Assembly (NCBI RefSeq): GCF_028769735.1
Contig: NC_088178.1
Location: forward strand, 13,790,857-13,854,856
DNA from: Zonotrichia leucophrys gambelii
Taxonomy: Eukaryota > Chordata > Aves > Passeriformes > Passerellidae
DNA: 64,000 nucleotides
Reading direction: 5' to 3'
Under the pieces are notes generated by a model. That model was not told the origin of the DNA, searched no databases, and saw only the letters and a list, made by a program, of their open reading frames with translations. Shown in pieces: positions 11,613-25,100 of this stretch (within the stretch, counting starts at the first letter, position 1; each line of letters opens with the position of its first letter). The position numbers and the translations under genes are program-made.

Positions 11613-14600
11613 GGATGCCGGGAGGGGGCGGTGCCGCCCGGCCCCGCGCCGCCGGCGGGACGGGCCGCGCCGGGAGCGGGTTGTGCAAGGCCGGGGCGGC
11701 AATTACCGCTCCCTGGCAGCCCCTGGCAGCGGGCGGACCCCACGGACAGGGGAGGGGAGGAAGGGGCGTTTCCTCCCGCGCCGGCGGGGCCGGGCCTGTC
11801 GCCGGCCGCCCTCGCCCGGAGGTCGGGCTGAGCGGCCGAGCCGAGCCTCCCCCGCGGCCCGCGGATTAATGTGCCCAGGCACCTCCTCCTGCCGAGAGGG
11901 CTCCGGGCATCCACTATCCCGGGGCTCTTTGTGTGGGAGTACAGTGTGATTCCTGAGTGCGTGCTAGAAATGGCTTGTAAATGTAGTAACGACGGAATAA
12001 AAATAAAACTTTAAAAAAAAAGTTTTAAAAATTCAGAAAAACTTTGATGTAGGTTTTGCAACACCTTGTCTTTTCTTTTTTTTTTTTGTTGGTGCAGTGA
12101 GAGGATCTGCCAAGGTTGGCTGTCAAGCAGAGGGTGGAATGAGTTGTCACCTGTGTAAGTACAGGAAAATAATGCCTATAAAGAGCAGAGCCATGCCAGG
12201 TACAGCAGGAGATACCAGCTAGCTCTGTCCCACAAAAACCAGTTATACCTGCGCTGGTGCTTTCTCCAGCAGACTTAATAACAGATTGGCATGTCGAGCT
12301 ATACCAGCAAAAACACCCATGCCAGCATAACTGTATTTACACTGGATCTTCCCCTGTGGTCATATCCCTCAGAAAGACGCCTGATAATGTATATGAAGTG
12401 TCTCTACTTTCTGTGGGAACTGGTTGGTTATATAGTGAAAGCCTGTATTGATGCCATGGTTAACACTGAAATGACAAAACTATTTCTCTGATTACATTTA
12501 AACGCAGATCAAAATGCAGGTGGAATCAATGTATTTATTTTTAGTCTTGAAAAATGTTCTCATAGAGGCTTTTAAAAACATGTGAATACCTGTGAATGTT
12601 GTGCTTTTTTTTTAGTGTAGCACAAAAGTGTGCACATAGGTCAGTCCATTTATCAGGTACTCCTATTTCTTCCAATTATTCCTGCCTGGAGTAGGAGGTC
12701 TGAAGCTGCCGTTTGAGAGGTAATCCCTGGTTCTTCATTCTGAATCACCACGTATACTCTTCTTTCTTGCTCTCTTTCGCTATGCTTGGTATCATCAGAC
12801 ATTTTAAAGCAAGTTTATGTTATGTTGTAAAAGCTGAAGTCTCAAACTCTCAAATTGTTAGCATTCTTTTAGATCATCAGGGTCACAACTGTTGGACTTA
12901 GTTCTCTGCCACTTGTTTTGAGACCTTAGATGCATCAGTAATCTCCCTGCTTTAAAATGCATGCTGTACATTGGTGGTTTTGGTGTGGGTGGGAGGAATT
13001 GTCAACTATTTGAATTATTTCAGATCTTCAGTATATAGCAGAATCACCCAGCATTAATTAATTCATGTTTTATAAGGTGAATGTTTGTGAAAATACTTTT
13101 GTTTTTAAAATCTTAGATACTTTGAGAGTAGGTGAGTATGAGAATGTAAAAAAGAGGTACTTTTGGTATCAAAATAAACTTCTTATATTAAAATAATTGC
13201 AAAAAGGAAAATTCTTTGAATTTTCAGGTTTATGAATCTTTGTAGTACAGTTTTGCTGGTACTTTTAATCTCAATATCAGCACAGAGATCAGGAATGTTA
13301 TGATACTGACTGCTTTTCCTCTTCCCTCTTTAAGCTTAGGTTGGTTGTACTCTTCCACAGAAGTTTCTGTCTAGTACAGCCTAACTTTGTTTCCATGAAC
13401 TGTCCATCAATTGGGGCCGTGCTGACCTTTGTTGTTTGCATGTCTGTGTGACTGGTGTTCTGCTGTTTGTCTGCTCAGTGTCCTTAGCCCACTTTCTGAC
13501 ACTAGCCAATACTATGACCCAGTACATATTTTATTTCTCTTCTAACTTTTCCTGAAATGATTTCACATGTGCCTATAATTTTCTGAGAAACTTGTCTAAT
13601 GCATCCAGATCTCCACTTTGTCTTCTGCTGCCTCGACTCCTGAAAGTTGTTTTTTTTCAGAATAACTTTTTAAACGTGATCAACAAATGGGCACTTAGGT
13701 CAAAACATGAGATTTTTATTGATCCATTATTTCATCAGTTTCCAACAGCAGTCATGGCTAAGCATATCCTTGATAAAATCATCCACACTGATCAAATGTT
13801 TTTGTGACAAAAGCTCCTTTTTTTCCCCTTCAGTTTGAGATCTGCTGCATTTCAATGCTTTATACATTGCAGCCATACTGCTTTCTTGATATTCTTGGTA
13901 CAAGTCAACTGTGAGGGTTTTCTAAAGTAACAAATAAGAGCAATGTTAATTCAAACATATCTCAAGTGTAAAAGCTAGAGGTGGAAAGGTAACTTGGAAG
14001 AAACAAAGAGTAGCAGTTCTGTTGCCTGTACTAATAGTACTGTGTCTAGTTTCTCTGATAAAGCAAGGTCAAATTAACAACCATCTTTTTAATACAGTCC
14101 ATGGTATCATTCAAACTTCTTACTTGCTAAGTAGGAACATCCATAGCAAGCAAGCTATTTAAATGAGAAAGTGCACTCTGGAAGACTGAAGCATGTAGGA
14201 AGAAAAATGTATGTTTACTACTGAAATCTTAAATCTTCTAATGGACATCAGGAGATCTCGTAACAGGCAGTGTTAAGCTGGGCTCCTGTGTCTGAAGTGT
14301 ATCTGCCTAAGCAGTTCTCCTATTTCACAATTTAAAAAACAAAGTCTAATAATAATAAGCAGTAACAATACTGATAAACAGTTCAGATTTTCAGTTCATA
14401 TCCTCAGCTACTCTTGATTTAGACACCTGAGTTTTAAGAAGTCAAAGTCAGAAATATAAGAAATTACTACAGAGTGCATATTTGTCCCACTAATAGTTAT
14501 GTGAATACATTTTACTTAATGGAGTCTCAGTGAACAAATAAGAAGATGCTCCCATTTGGTTTCTCCCAGAACAGGAAGAACCTGTATTATTTGCTGTTGG

Positions 14601-14850
14601 CACTTGGCATACAACACCCAGCTATATTCTGAGAACAACATGTCATCTAATAATTAAATGAAAAATCATGTTGTTTATTGTAGGTCCAATGTAACATATA
14701 AATATCATGGAGTACACCTTACAAATGTTGTGAAAGAAAAATGAGATTAATTCATGTAAACTGAGGTAAACTGTAACATGCAAACTGAATCATGTAAGTT
14801 CATCAAGTTTGAAGGTGATTTGTGTAGTGCTGGACTCTGTTCTGCAGACT

Positions 14851-14878
14851 TACATTTGCTTAATTTTAAGCAAATGTA
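14851..14878. repeat. 28-bp near-perfect palindrome
   Basis: Two 13-bp arms (TACATTTGCTTAA and TTAAGCAAATGTA) match perfectly around a 2-bp centre. As DNA it could form a cruciform; if transcribed it would form a tight hairpin. The arms contain ATTTGC / GCAAAT, an octamer-like (POU) half motif in both orientations. Confidence 0.85.
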
Positions 14879-15988
14879 TATAAATTCAGTAGGATTGTTA
14901 ACTTTTTAAATTTTAGGTAAAGTCAGTGGTATTGAAAACTTAATAACTAGTGGAGCAAGAAGGAAAGTTCCAGGGATTGATGTGGTCTCTTTTGTGAAAT
15001 CTGTGTTATCTCCTAGATATATTACTTAGTAGTAGAATCTGGCATGGTTTACTGGGAAATAATTAAACTGTTCTGTTAATAAAGTCATCAGCACTAAGTG
15101 ATAAGGTTTTGTCCTTCCGCTGAAGTGCTACAACAGGGTATTAAGTTGATGTTTCACAGGAGGAGGTTCTACATCTGAAGTTGAGCTACATTATGTCATG
15201 TATCAACTCATATATGTGCAAATGGATGTATATGAATAATGATACAGATTATGCTCAATAATCTTATTAAGTCTTATTAATACAACTTATGTCTGCCAGC
15301 TGGTATCATTATATGTTTAGTCACTTCTTAGAACTTCAAACTCCAGTGCAGGTGAAGTAGGGTAGGTCTGGTATCAGCCACTCAAAACCTGTAAGCCTCC
15401 AATGCTGATTATAATGCAGGTTTGATCTTCAGAGTGGGGCCTACAGGGTGAAATTGAAATGGACATAAACTGTCTTTGATCTACAGAACACAGAGAGAAG
15501 ACAAGCTTCCATTTCTTTGTACCTGCTATTTTCTCTTCTTGTTCTTGCCCTTTTCTTACCCACCCGCTGCATGCCTCTTAGATGATTGGGGTGCTACAGG
15601 AACTTTAGATGGGAGAAGGTAGTTTTTCTGAGCAGTGAGTAAAATCTGGGAGTAGCATGGGCAGAAGAAGATAAGGGATGTATAGAAAAAAAAAAAAAGA
15701 CGTACAGAGCATTAGCTTTTAAATTGATGCTTGTAGACCTTCTGTGCCATTACTACTTCACTTTCCCACTGATAGGGGTACTTTTCCTATTCTTTATTAA
15801 CTGACATTGTAACCCACAAGTGCTTAATTGCTACACACAAGTCTTAGTGCAATTCCTTGATTTCTGTCTGTAGTTTTGCTTTATATACTTGGATTGTTTT
15901 ATGTGACTAGCCTCTGTACAAACAACTTTTGCCTCTGCTTAATAGCTCATGCCTTTCCAATATAAAAGACAGCAGATCAGCAGATTTC

Positions 15989-16020
15989 TTTTCACCCAGA
16001 TTTATAAGTCTGGGTGAAAA
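15989..16020. repeat. 12-bp perfect inverted repeat with 8-bp loop
   Basis: TTTTCACCCAGA (15989-16000) and its exact complement TCTGGGTGAAAA (16009-16020) flank TTTATAAG. The stem is too short for a miRNA precursor. It may be an old DNA-transposon or regulatory palindrome. Confidence 0.85.
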
Positions 16021-19000
16021 TGTGAAAATACACAGGAATTATTGTTATTATACCAGACTCAGAAATTATCTGGTCTTCTTTCTGTGTGCGAATAGTACCA
16101 GATACTCTTAGAGACAGTATAGACTCCGCATACCTGCTTTCTTAGTGGATTTTACTCTGACTTCAAACACACAGTTATTTCATTCTAAAGTATGGTGTTT
16201 GACACCCATTCTAATTTTTCTTGTCAGTAAGCATAATCACTCATATTCTGCTGGTCCAGGAAACACACTGGTACTGCAGAGAAAGAAAACACCTGATTTG
16301 TACTAAGAACTCTGTTTTAACTTCCTTTCTGTTTTCATTTGCTTTTGTTGTTATTGGCTTCTGACTTGGACATTTACACAAAGATGTCTCAACTAAGCTG
16401 TTCACATTGATGCTTAGAATGCTGATATTCCTTTTGTGAGTCAGTTTAATTGGACAATCTGTGTAAAGTACAGAATTAGATTTTCCTCCAAAATACAGTA
16501 CTCTGCATTTATGAACAGTTTCAGTTATGATTTGGACCTTCTCTTGCCTACCTTGTTAGGACTAGGTGAGTGGGTAGAAAAATGGAAACTGAAACTGGAT
16601 GTTCCTGTTTAGCTTGTTCTAAAGTGGATCAGTGCTCAGTTTGATCTTGATAGCTTTTGGTGATCTGAAAGCCAAGGTATTTCACTGCTCAATATTTATT
16701 TCTAGCTTATCTCAAATGTTGTATTGTTTTATGTTTTATTAGATTCATTATAAATAGAAGACCAGATGTCATTGATGTTATTTTCCTTATCATACCTAGA
16801 ATAATGCTTGGTTTAAAAAGTTTTCCATTTATCATCCAAAAGTGAGAAAACAGAAGAAATTCTTAAGGAACATTTTATGGAAAAGGCATTCTTGAACAGT
16901 GTCATGGATCTTTACAAAGTCAAGCTGTCAAGTTTGATATCTGAATTCAGTAATTTAAAGAAAGGCATTTAAAATATGTTTACAACTAATATCTCTTTCA
17001 TGGGTAGATCTCTATTTCTTTTATTGAGATTGCCTCATAATTCTCTTATAAATAGTGCTTCTCAGCTGATTATATCTTTGTTCTTTAATGTATTTGCTGA
17101 CTTATAATGATGCAAACTGAAAATTTGCATAAATTTTCTGTCTCAGCTTAGATATCAATTTATTTAATACATCATGCCAATGTGGTCCAATTATTTCCCA
17201 GAATGAAGCAATGGGAAAGTATGGGGTTTTTCAGTATAGTAATAGAATATAACAAGCTTTTAGATCATTCTATTTTATCACCATGGTTTGCAACAGAATT
17301 GAGTTTGGCAGAGACTAACTTATTTGAAAGCTTTTGGAAAGCTGTGTCATCATCATTGTTTATGTCATGGTTTCTTCTTATTTCAGGTGATGGAGCTTAA
17401 ATTTGTAAAGTTGTTCAAAAGGGAATCATCTCTCTCTCTCTTCTATTTGGTCATACGGTATCAGACATTAGGTTTAAACCATAATAACTTCAGCAGGCCC
17501 ATCTTCCTGTTTTCCAGGAGCTATGACCACAAATACATATCATGATTGCATGTTCTTTGAACAAATATAATTTGTTTTTAACATTGGTAATGTAGAAAGA
17601 ATGCTAATAGAACAAGGATTTTAATACATTCTATCTGCAGATCTATTTGCTTGGTATCAGTAGTGAGGGTCCAGTTTTACATTCCACAGAACTCTTCTGC
17701 CTATTGGCATATTACTGGAAACTTGTCTCCTACTTCCTCTTATTACAGGAAGTTTCAAACTATTCAGTATTAAGTGCATGACCCCCAGTAAAGTTCTGTC
17801 CTTGGTAAACACAGTAGTCCTTAATCATTGTTTTGTATCAATACAGTTCAGATCTTTTTGAGAATTAAAGTAAAATTAGAATTTCTCCTCGGTATGCAAT
17901 ACTTTGCATTTAGTAACACTCAGGCTCAATTACCATTTTGCTACACACTCAGCAGCTGAAGAAAGGTAGACAAAGAAGGAGCAGTGTCATAACTTGAAAT
18001 GGATTTCTAAAACTGAAGTCTTGTCTCCACCCATTATTTCACAAGTTGGCAATTATTATAGCAGCCCTTCTGATTAACCATGTCAAGACACTGAACATTC
18101 TAGGAGCCTAATGGTCTGGTTTTTATACACTAATAACAGGTCACATACGGTATTCATGTAGCGTGAATGAGTAAGTTTTCCGTTTGTTCCTTCACACTTA
18201 CAAATTACTGGCTTTTCAGAAATAGATTTGTGTGCCTTCTGTAGCAGTTCTTGGCCTTAGGCTGCCAGCAGTGTTATGTTCATGTCCCTCACAGCTGCCA
18301 CAGCTCAGCAGCCTGCACCACACTCTAAAGCAACCATACAGCATCTCCTCCCAGCTCAGACTGGCCAACCTTACAGATCATGTTATCCACATTTCTGCAA
18401 CCTTTCTCCACACAGACTGACCAGCCTGTTGTTGATCAAGCACTGTGCAGGCTCCAAGGTTTTTTCTGCAAGGGTTTTTTTGTGCCAAAATGCAGCTTGA
18501 AATGGTGACTGAGCATAGTAACAGTTTTTGACTTTCAGAATTATTCTACTGAGCTGAATGCAAGCAGATAAAACCACCTTAGGAATGAAAGGAATGCATT
18601 AGGATGAGGCAAGATTGAGTGGAAGAGAAAGAAATGCTTGACAAGAAATCTATGAAGAAGGGGTACAGAAACTGGAGTGGCTTAACAAGATGATATCTAG
18701 GAAAGGAATCTGAGCCACGTTGGGTTAGGAAGGCAGAGGAAGGAGGGCCTGGAGACCAGTTGGACAAGGAGATTACAGGGGTTGGACAATGATTCTGGCA
18801 TTGGGAGGGAATTAAATGATTAGAAAAGAAAAGCCAAGTGGATATGGGTTGCAAAACAAGAGAGTGGCATTTAGAACTACTGAGCAAAACAGAAAGGAGG
18901 GATTTAGAGCTTATTGCCTGGAGAAGAAAAAGGGTGAAAGAAGGCAACTTAATGAGGTGTGAGATGGCGTGGGCTGGACCACTCAAGTGGTACCTGAGCT

Positions 19001-19071
19001 ACCGATTTTTGGTAGAGGAGGTGGGGGAAACATGGTAGAATTATTTGACAGGGAGTTCAAGTTCAGTACTT

Positions 19072-19122
19072 AGAATCATAGAACCATTTAGGTTGGAAAA
19101 GACTTTTAGGATCAAGTCCAGT
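19072..19122 (-). mobile_element. CR1-type LINE 3'-end fragment
   Basis: The stretch AGAATCATAGAACCATTTAG followed by GTTGGAAAAGAC, a TTTTAGGATCA block and AAGTCCAG is the reverse complement of the conserved 3' end of avian CR1 retrotransposons. That end terminates in ATTCTATG-type octamers and carries the motif GTCTTTTCCAACC. Only about 50 bp are recognisable, so this is a severely 5'-truncated, old copy inserted in minus orientation. CR1 elements dominate bird and reptile repeats, which supports the taxonomic placement. Confidence 0.85.
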
Positions 19123-19180
19123 TTTATAAGTATAGAAAAGAAATGGTGGAAGTTCCTGTAGGTATGTGGATATGTGTGCA

Positions 19181-19213
19181 TCTATATCTATATCTATATC
19201 GTCTATATCTATA
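19181..19213. repeat. TCTATA microsatellite
   Basis: Three TCTATA units are followed, after the interruption TCG, by two more. It lies about 60 bp from the CR1 fragment. Confidence 0.85.
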
Positions 19214-20510
19214 AAATACAGAGATTCGCAGATACACATATTCCTTTTTTGGTACAGAAAAAAATTAATTTCATAGGAAAATATAAATAATGAAGTTTTA
19301 TCCCATTCTAGCAGAAGAAAGAAAAATATTACTCTTCAGCCTTAAGGGATAAAGTTGCATGACTCTAAACAACGTGAGAAAATTCTCCGTTCCTTCCTAC
19401 AGGGAGTTACACCCTAAGCCACAGCTGAAAGCTCACCCTCTCTGCCTGCCAGCTAAGGCACAGTTTATAAGGTAGAGCAGGATTCTTCACTCCAGCTCAA
19501 CAGGACTGAACTCAGACAGTCCATCTTAATGCAGAACATATAAATAGAAGATACACAGTTTAAATATGAAGTAAATAATCATCCAAATTACATCATTCCA
19601 ATTCAAAACTCAGCTGCCAATTGCGCTGTTATCTGAAATGAGAGTGACTTTTTAGTACAAGTAAAAACACGTTTCCTTATTATTATCACAGCTTAGTTAA
19701 TGTACTGAGTGCTCACATGCCAGTTTATTTCACACTAACTTGGTGGGAATAGCACAGACAGGCAGCAAAAGTACCAAATACTCTATGGACCAAACCTCTA
19801 GCAGTTGTGTATAACTAAGCAAAAAGAAAAATAAACTTCATCCTCCTAATTATTTTGCCAAACTTAGTTGGGCCAAGTATTTGACCTTCAGAAACACCTG
19901 TGCCCTAATTTTTAAGATTATCATATATTTCCTTTTGTAATCTGAAATTATAAATCATAGGGTTTGACTCACATTACCCGGCTAAATGAGAAACAGAGCA
20001 ATTGTCTTGTCTGGACTGTATTGTTGAAATACCTTCCAGCCCAAGAAACCCTGGGCAAAGGAGGGTGAATAAAATTGCTGAAAGCAGGCAAGAGATCAAG
20101 GCATGCAAGTACTGAGTACTCTTACAGGCACATTTTGCAAAGTTTACTTCAGGTATCACTGCAATTGCTGTTTCACCAATAGGCTCATCTTCTGTGCCAT
20201 CTCACAGCTTAAAGAAATTGTTGCTGTTGCCGGGGGACCTTCAGATTTTAAGAAACTTGTGTCTCTGGTTTTTCCAAGGCCTTCTCAGTAAGAAAAATAA
20301 AGCATTTTTTCATAATGGAAATAAGGGTTATGTAGCACAACCATAGCTGGTGCTCTGTCTGCTCTGAGAAGAGAATATCTGTGAGGAAAAGATCAAATGC
20401 CTGAATGATGTAGGATCTTAGGGAAAGCAGAACACTGACTCCTACACTGGGTGAAGCAAAGTAGTAATTGAAATCTCAGAAGAGAAAGTTAAAATGCATA
20501 ACAAGAGTCT

Positions 20511-20540
20511 GGAGAAGGAGGAAAGAGAAAAAGAGGGAGG
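20511..20540. repeat. Purine tract
   Basis: Thirty consecutive A/G bases (GGAGAAGGAGGAAAG, then more A-rich, ending GGGAGG). Low-complexity intergenic DNA. Confidence 0.6.
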
Positions 20541-22104
20541 CCTCCAAATGTAATTTAAAGTCATCATTTGTTGTTCCTTGGAAGTTCTAGAGGTGGATAT
20601 TGGAACCTTCCATACACAGTAGCAAGTCTTGGTCTGCAAGTTTATTTGATTAAATTGTAGTCACATAAGCAGTACCTCACTGGTTCAAAATAATTTAATT
20701 CATCTTCCAGTCTTTTTACACAATAATCCAAACTCACCTTAAGGTTCTCCAAAAATTCTAGATTTGTCACCTGTCTTTTCACAGTGAACATAGTGGCAAA
20801 GTTTTGAGGGTATTTTCACTTGTGCTCTTTGAATTTGCTGCATTTCAGTAAAATAACAAGTCACAAGTGAGCTATTAGAAAAGTGAAGCAAATGTGAGAG
20901 TAAAGGTTAAAGTGCACTAAGGTTTGCTTCAAAGCTACATAATTTTTATTCTACAGAAGTATGATGTTATAGTGTGTCTTGTAGAACTTCATTCCGTTTC
21001 ATGCCTCAATTTTATGGAATCAACAATTTTTTCTGCATTATATTAATGATATCTTCTAATTTATTTTGTCAGTAGAACACTGGTAACATTTGTGTCACAT
21101 CATTAATGACAGCATTGGATTCATCATTAAAAATCATTCTGTACCTGACCACTTTTACCCAGTTCTTCCCTGTACTATAATCCTTACAAAAAATATCAAC
21201 TTTCCTAACTTAATTAATAAATTTCTGAGTAGCTCCATGTGTTTTATTAATGTTCACTTCAGTCATATTATGTGACAACATTGTGTTTGTCTAGAAAATC
21301 AAATATAATCTTGCCTACTTTGACTATTCAACACTTTATTATTTGCCCTAAATTATTGCAGACAACTAAATTCAAATTCAGGGGCTTTTCAGAAGTAATT
21401 TCTGTCCCTTCTCTTCTTTTTACTGTGAGATACTCTATTGCCTGTTCTCAAGTTACATACCACCCTGACGTTTTTGGAAATACTTCCCACCAAACCGATC
21501 CCAGAGTTTTATTCTAGTTTGTTTCAGAAATTTGGAATTAATATTTTCAGCCTATCTCAATAGTTCTTCTTCAAATACCCATCTCCCAAATCTATATTTT
21601 ATTTGTTTATATCATACTAGCTGTAGATTGAGATGTATATTTGGATCAATTTTAGAATAGTAGGGGAAAACTTCCTTCCCTTGAAACCATTTTCCCTAGA
21701 ACAAGGTGAAACTCTGCTGGAGTAGCCAGTGTGATGCTCAGCCACAGAAAGGGCCATGGAACTAAAGCTCCAGGTGTTCTGGTGAACAGTCAGGGGCAGG
21801 GGCAGCGCTGGAGCCGTGCAAGTGCCAGGTGTGCCACAGGATGGTGCCACAGCGTCAGCTTTGGCCGGGCGCAGCGCTGTGCAACCCCAGGGCTAGAGGA
21901 AATTGAGATGCACGCTTTATGGACTGCCATGCCTGCATTGGCTGTGCTCCGGACAGATAATTTAAATTCTACAGATCAGGTATTTTCTTTATCTGTACAC
22001 ATCTGATCTTCACCCCCGAATCTCCTGTACATATTTGGGGGGACTGTGCACTAAGCACAGGCTTTTCACTGGTGAAACAGCAAAGCTCTCTTTGCCTTCC
22101 TAAC

Positions 22105-22154
22105 TTTATGTCATGTTTGTAAAATGTTTTGGTTTTATGTCATGTCTGTAAAAT
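22105..22154. repeat. Short direct duplication of 21 bp
   Basis: The 21-bp block starting TTTATGTCATGT and ending GTAAAAT occurs at 22105-22125 and again at 22134-22154 with one difference (TTTG versus TCTG). The copies are separated by 8 bp. This looks like a local slippage or repair duplication. Confidence 0.8.
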
Positions 22155-25100
22155 ACATTGTGCAGAAATAATTTTAGTAGCCCAACTATTGAGCTAATAG
22201 TTTATGTATATCTTTTTTTTGGTTTACCAAAGGTGTATTAAATGAGCATATTCTGTTGTCATAGTGGTTAAGCCACTCTAAGTCACTGTTGGTCTACTTT
22301 GGGTAACATTTCAGTAGTTAGGGGAGCAGTGGAAAAGCATATTTGTACAAGGGACCTGAGAAACAGATATTCCATTCTTTTCCTGTGGTATGATAAGGTT
22401 CTTTAAATGAAGAAAAATAAGTTCCTAAGAATGCATTTAAAACTAAGGGGTTGATGTATCTGGAGAGTGATGTGTGAGATACAATCCAAGTGAATTAACA
22501 TTGTCAGGTGCTTTTTTGTTGTTTATCACAAAAATTTCTCTTTTGAGCTTAAGAATAAAATTATATCATTAACTTCTCTCTAGCAACCTCTGTCACTCAG
22601 GTGAAAATAGAATTGCTAATAACTCTCTTGCTTATCATCCTGGTTGTGGTATTGCACATTTTTACGTACTTTGTTCATCACGATTTTCAAGCCTTAGAGG
22701 CCTTCTTGTCTTGCTGACTCTTTTTTCATTTCTGCAGTAGACATATGAATGATGAGCTATCACTGGCTTGCTCTGACTTTTATTGTAGTCTGTTGAAATC
22801 TAGGCAATATTGTGATAAGATGCTGTCTTATCAAAATTCCTGATATTTTATCAGGCTGTCAAAATGTTGTCAGTTAAAACACTGTTTTCAATTCTGTTCC
22901 AGAATTACTGTTAATATTTCACTTCACTTGGATAAGAATCAGACAACACAAGTGAAGTTTTAAAGCTTATTACAAAATACTTCATAAAATATGGTCGAAT
23001 TAGAATGAGTGCATAACATTGGAAACTGTGGTTTGAGTCCATACACTTAAGTATTTTTATTTTTTTAGTCTAATTGTCTAGCTACTCATTTGGAAAAATA
23101 GATAAGCTTGTTGTTTTACTACTGATTTAGTAGTACTGATTTGAAACTGGAGACTCCTCTTGACATTCTGTGTGAATGGTAATATGGAAATGAGAAACTA
23201 TGACCCAGAATACTGGCTGACAACATTTTCTGACAAGAATTATTGTCTCAATAGCTTCGCCAAATGCCAGCTGCCCGGTGGAATAACCCTGCACACCTGA
23301 TCATGGATTGTTACGGAAATTTCCCTATTTCACCACCAGTGAAAGCAAACCATCAACATTCCCGTCTGCATGCAGACCTTTCATTGTAAGGAAGCAATTA
23401 AAGATTTCACTCATAGCCACAACTTATTACAATAAACAGTTCCTCATCTTTCTCATATCTGTTCTAAATCTTTAGGGAGGAATTATGTTTGATGACACTT
23501 ATAGACTCAAACTTCTATAGGCACAGTTACACCCAAGAAACTCATAAATCTTCCTATGCAAATGAACCCATGAAACTGCTTATGGCCATGGGGCTGTGTG
23601 CTTAACCCACTTTCATCTGAAAGGAATCTCAGTGCCTCACTCCCTGGGTGCTGCATTAACTGACAGGAACTCAGGCAGTGGCCTCCAGGTGAAGACAATT
23701 AATCTATCCTACCAGATCTGGAATGTGTTGGGAGCAATTCAGTGATTGGCTGTAAAGGAAGGAAGAAAGGAATGTGTCCTGTTTTTCCTTGTTAGGGCTT
23801 GCTACCACCCTAGGGATAAGAGAACTGTTTATTTTCCTCCTGAAGGGGTTAAAAAAAGAGTTATGTTGCATGAGAAGCAGGTGATCTGAACAGCTTAACC
23901 CACTTACTGCATCATATATATTCAACAATATTCCTTTTTACAACTTCTTTCTCTTTTTTTAATTGTGTGGATGAAAAGTAGGAAAAATCTGATCTACCTT
24001 ATCATGCCTATAAGCTTCTGTGTCCATGTTGGAGGCTACAGGAAATCACTGCTTTACCACTGAAATAGCAAGGAAAGAGTAATTTAAAAAGAAATGCATT
24101 TATGTTATGCATTCCCAGTGCAGAGATATAGGTCCAGAGTGGCCACAGATTCTCCCATATTTGGTAACACTGCTGCTGCGCACCGAAAATTGAAAACAGA
24201 ACTTCACAAAGAGGGAAAAAAAAATCAGTGGAATTTTAACTACAGCCCTGTGCACTCTGGCACCATGGTAAACCACAAAAAGCACACACAAGTGTGCTCT
24301 AATGCATTTTGAACATGTCTTCCTGTGGTCATTTTGATGTTCAAGATCATATGGTGCTGCTATTTCCTTCTCTTTTCCAATTCATTTCAGTTGTTGCACA
24401 GTGGCATTGATGGAAAATCTGTTCCTGCAGCTTGTTCTGATAAAGTCTGTCTTCCCAGAACAGGTTCTGTGGCAGGAGCCAGATTCAGAAACCCAGACTG
24501 AATCTCAGTACAGTAGATTTGACTCTCAGATATCAAAACCAGCAAAGAAAATTTTAAAAATGAGTAAATCTTTGCAGTGTCTGTTTGTAAAGCTGGGAAC
24601 ACCCACTGCTACAGAATGTGTTTGCTAAAAATTAAGTTTCTGGAGAGGATTACAGGAGTTCATGGGAGAGGAATTCACTGAGAATTACTAGATACAGAAG
24701 TCATGCATGATTCAGGAAGTTTCTCAGCTGCAAATGGCTGGAAGCTCAGGAAAATATTCCTGTCCAGTGTTTCATTTGTTTCTCAAGCATCCATTCATGG
24801 CTATTAATAGAAGCAAGACACTGGTTCTACTGGACTCTTGGTCTTACCCAGCCTGGTCATTCCTATTTTGAAGCCTTACCTACATAAATTCTATGTTCTC
24901 AGGTTTTACTGCTGAAAAATCCTTGTTTGAGAGATAAAGTACCAGATTTAATTATTAAAAATCCTTTGTAGTATTGAGATTATTCTATAGCCTAATTTAT
25001 TTCTTACATTAATGCCTTTACTTTTGAGTATGCTAGGTCCCACACCTTGGAGTCGGTAAGATTAGGACCTGATCTTTAATGTTTGTGTCTTTCACTGTTA

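Larger units (their letters stand above)
11170..11870. promoter_or_regulatory. ABCD3: CpG island promoter of ABCD3
   Basis: CpG density rises sharply over about 700 bp, in contrast to the AT-rich DNA on either side. The island covers the ABCD3 start codon, the exon-1 donor and the presumed 5'UTR and promoter (above 11542 on the plus strand, since the gene reads leftward). GC-box cores GGGGGCGG at 11624-11631 and GGGGCGG at 11693-11699 lie 80-160 bp upstream of the start codon. I see no TATA box. This is a typical dispersed CpG promoter of a housekeeping gene. The exact transcription start cannot be placed from sequence alone. Confidence 0.85.

Noticed and set aside
11070..11949. Several long overlapping open frames in the left CpG island (up to 231 codons)
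   Set aside because: GC-rich DNA has few stop codons. The frames overlap on both strands, are Arg/Pro/Gly/Ala-rich, and only the short ABCD3 N-terminal segment inside one of them matches a known protein.
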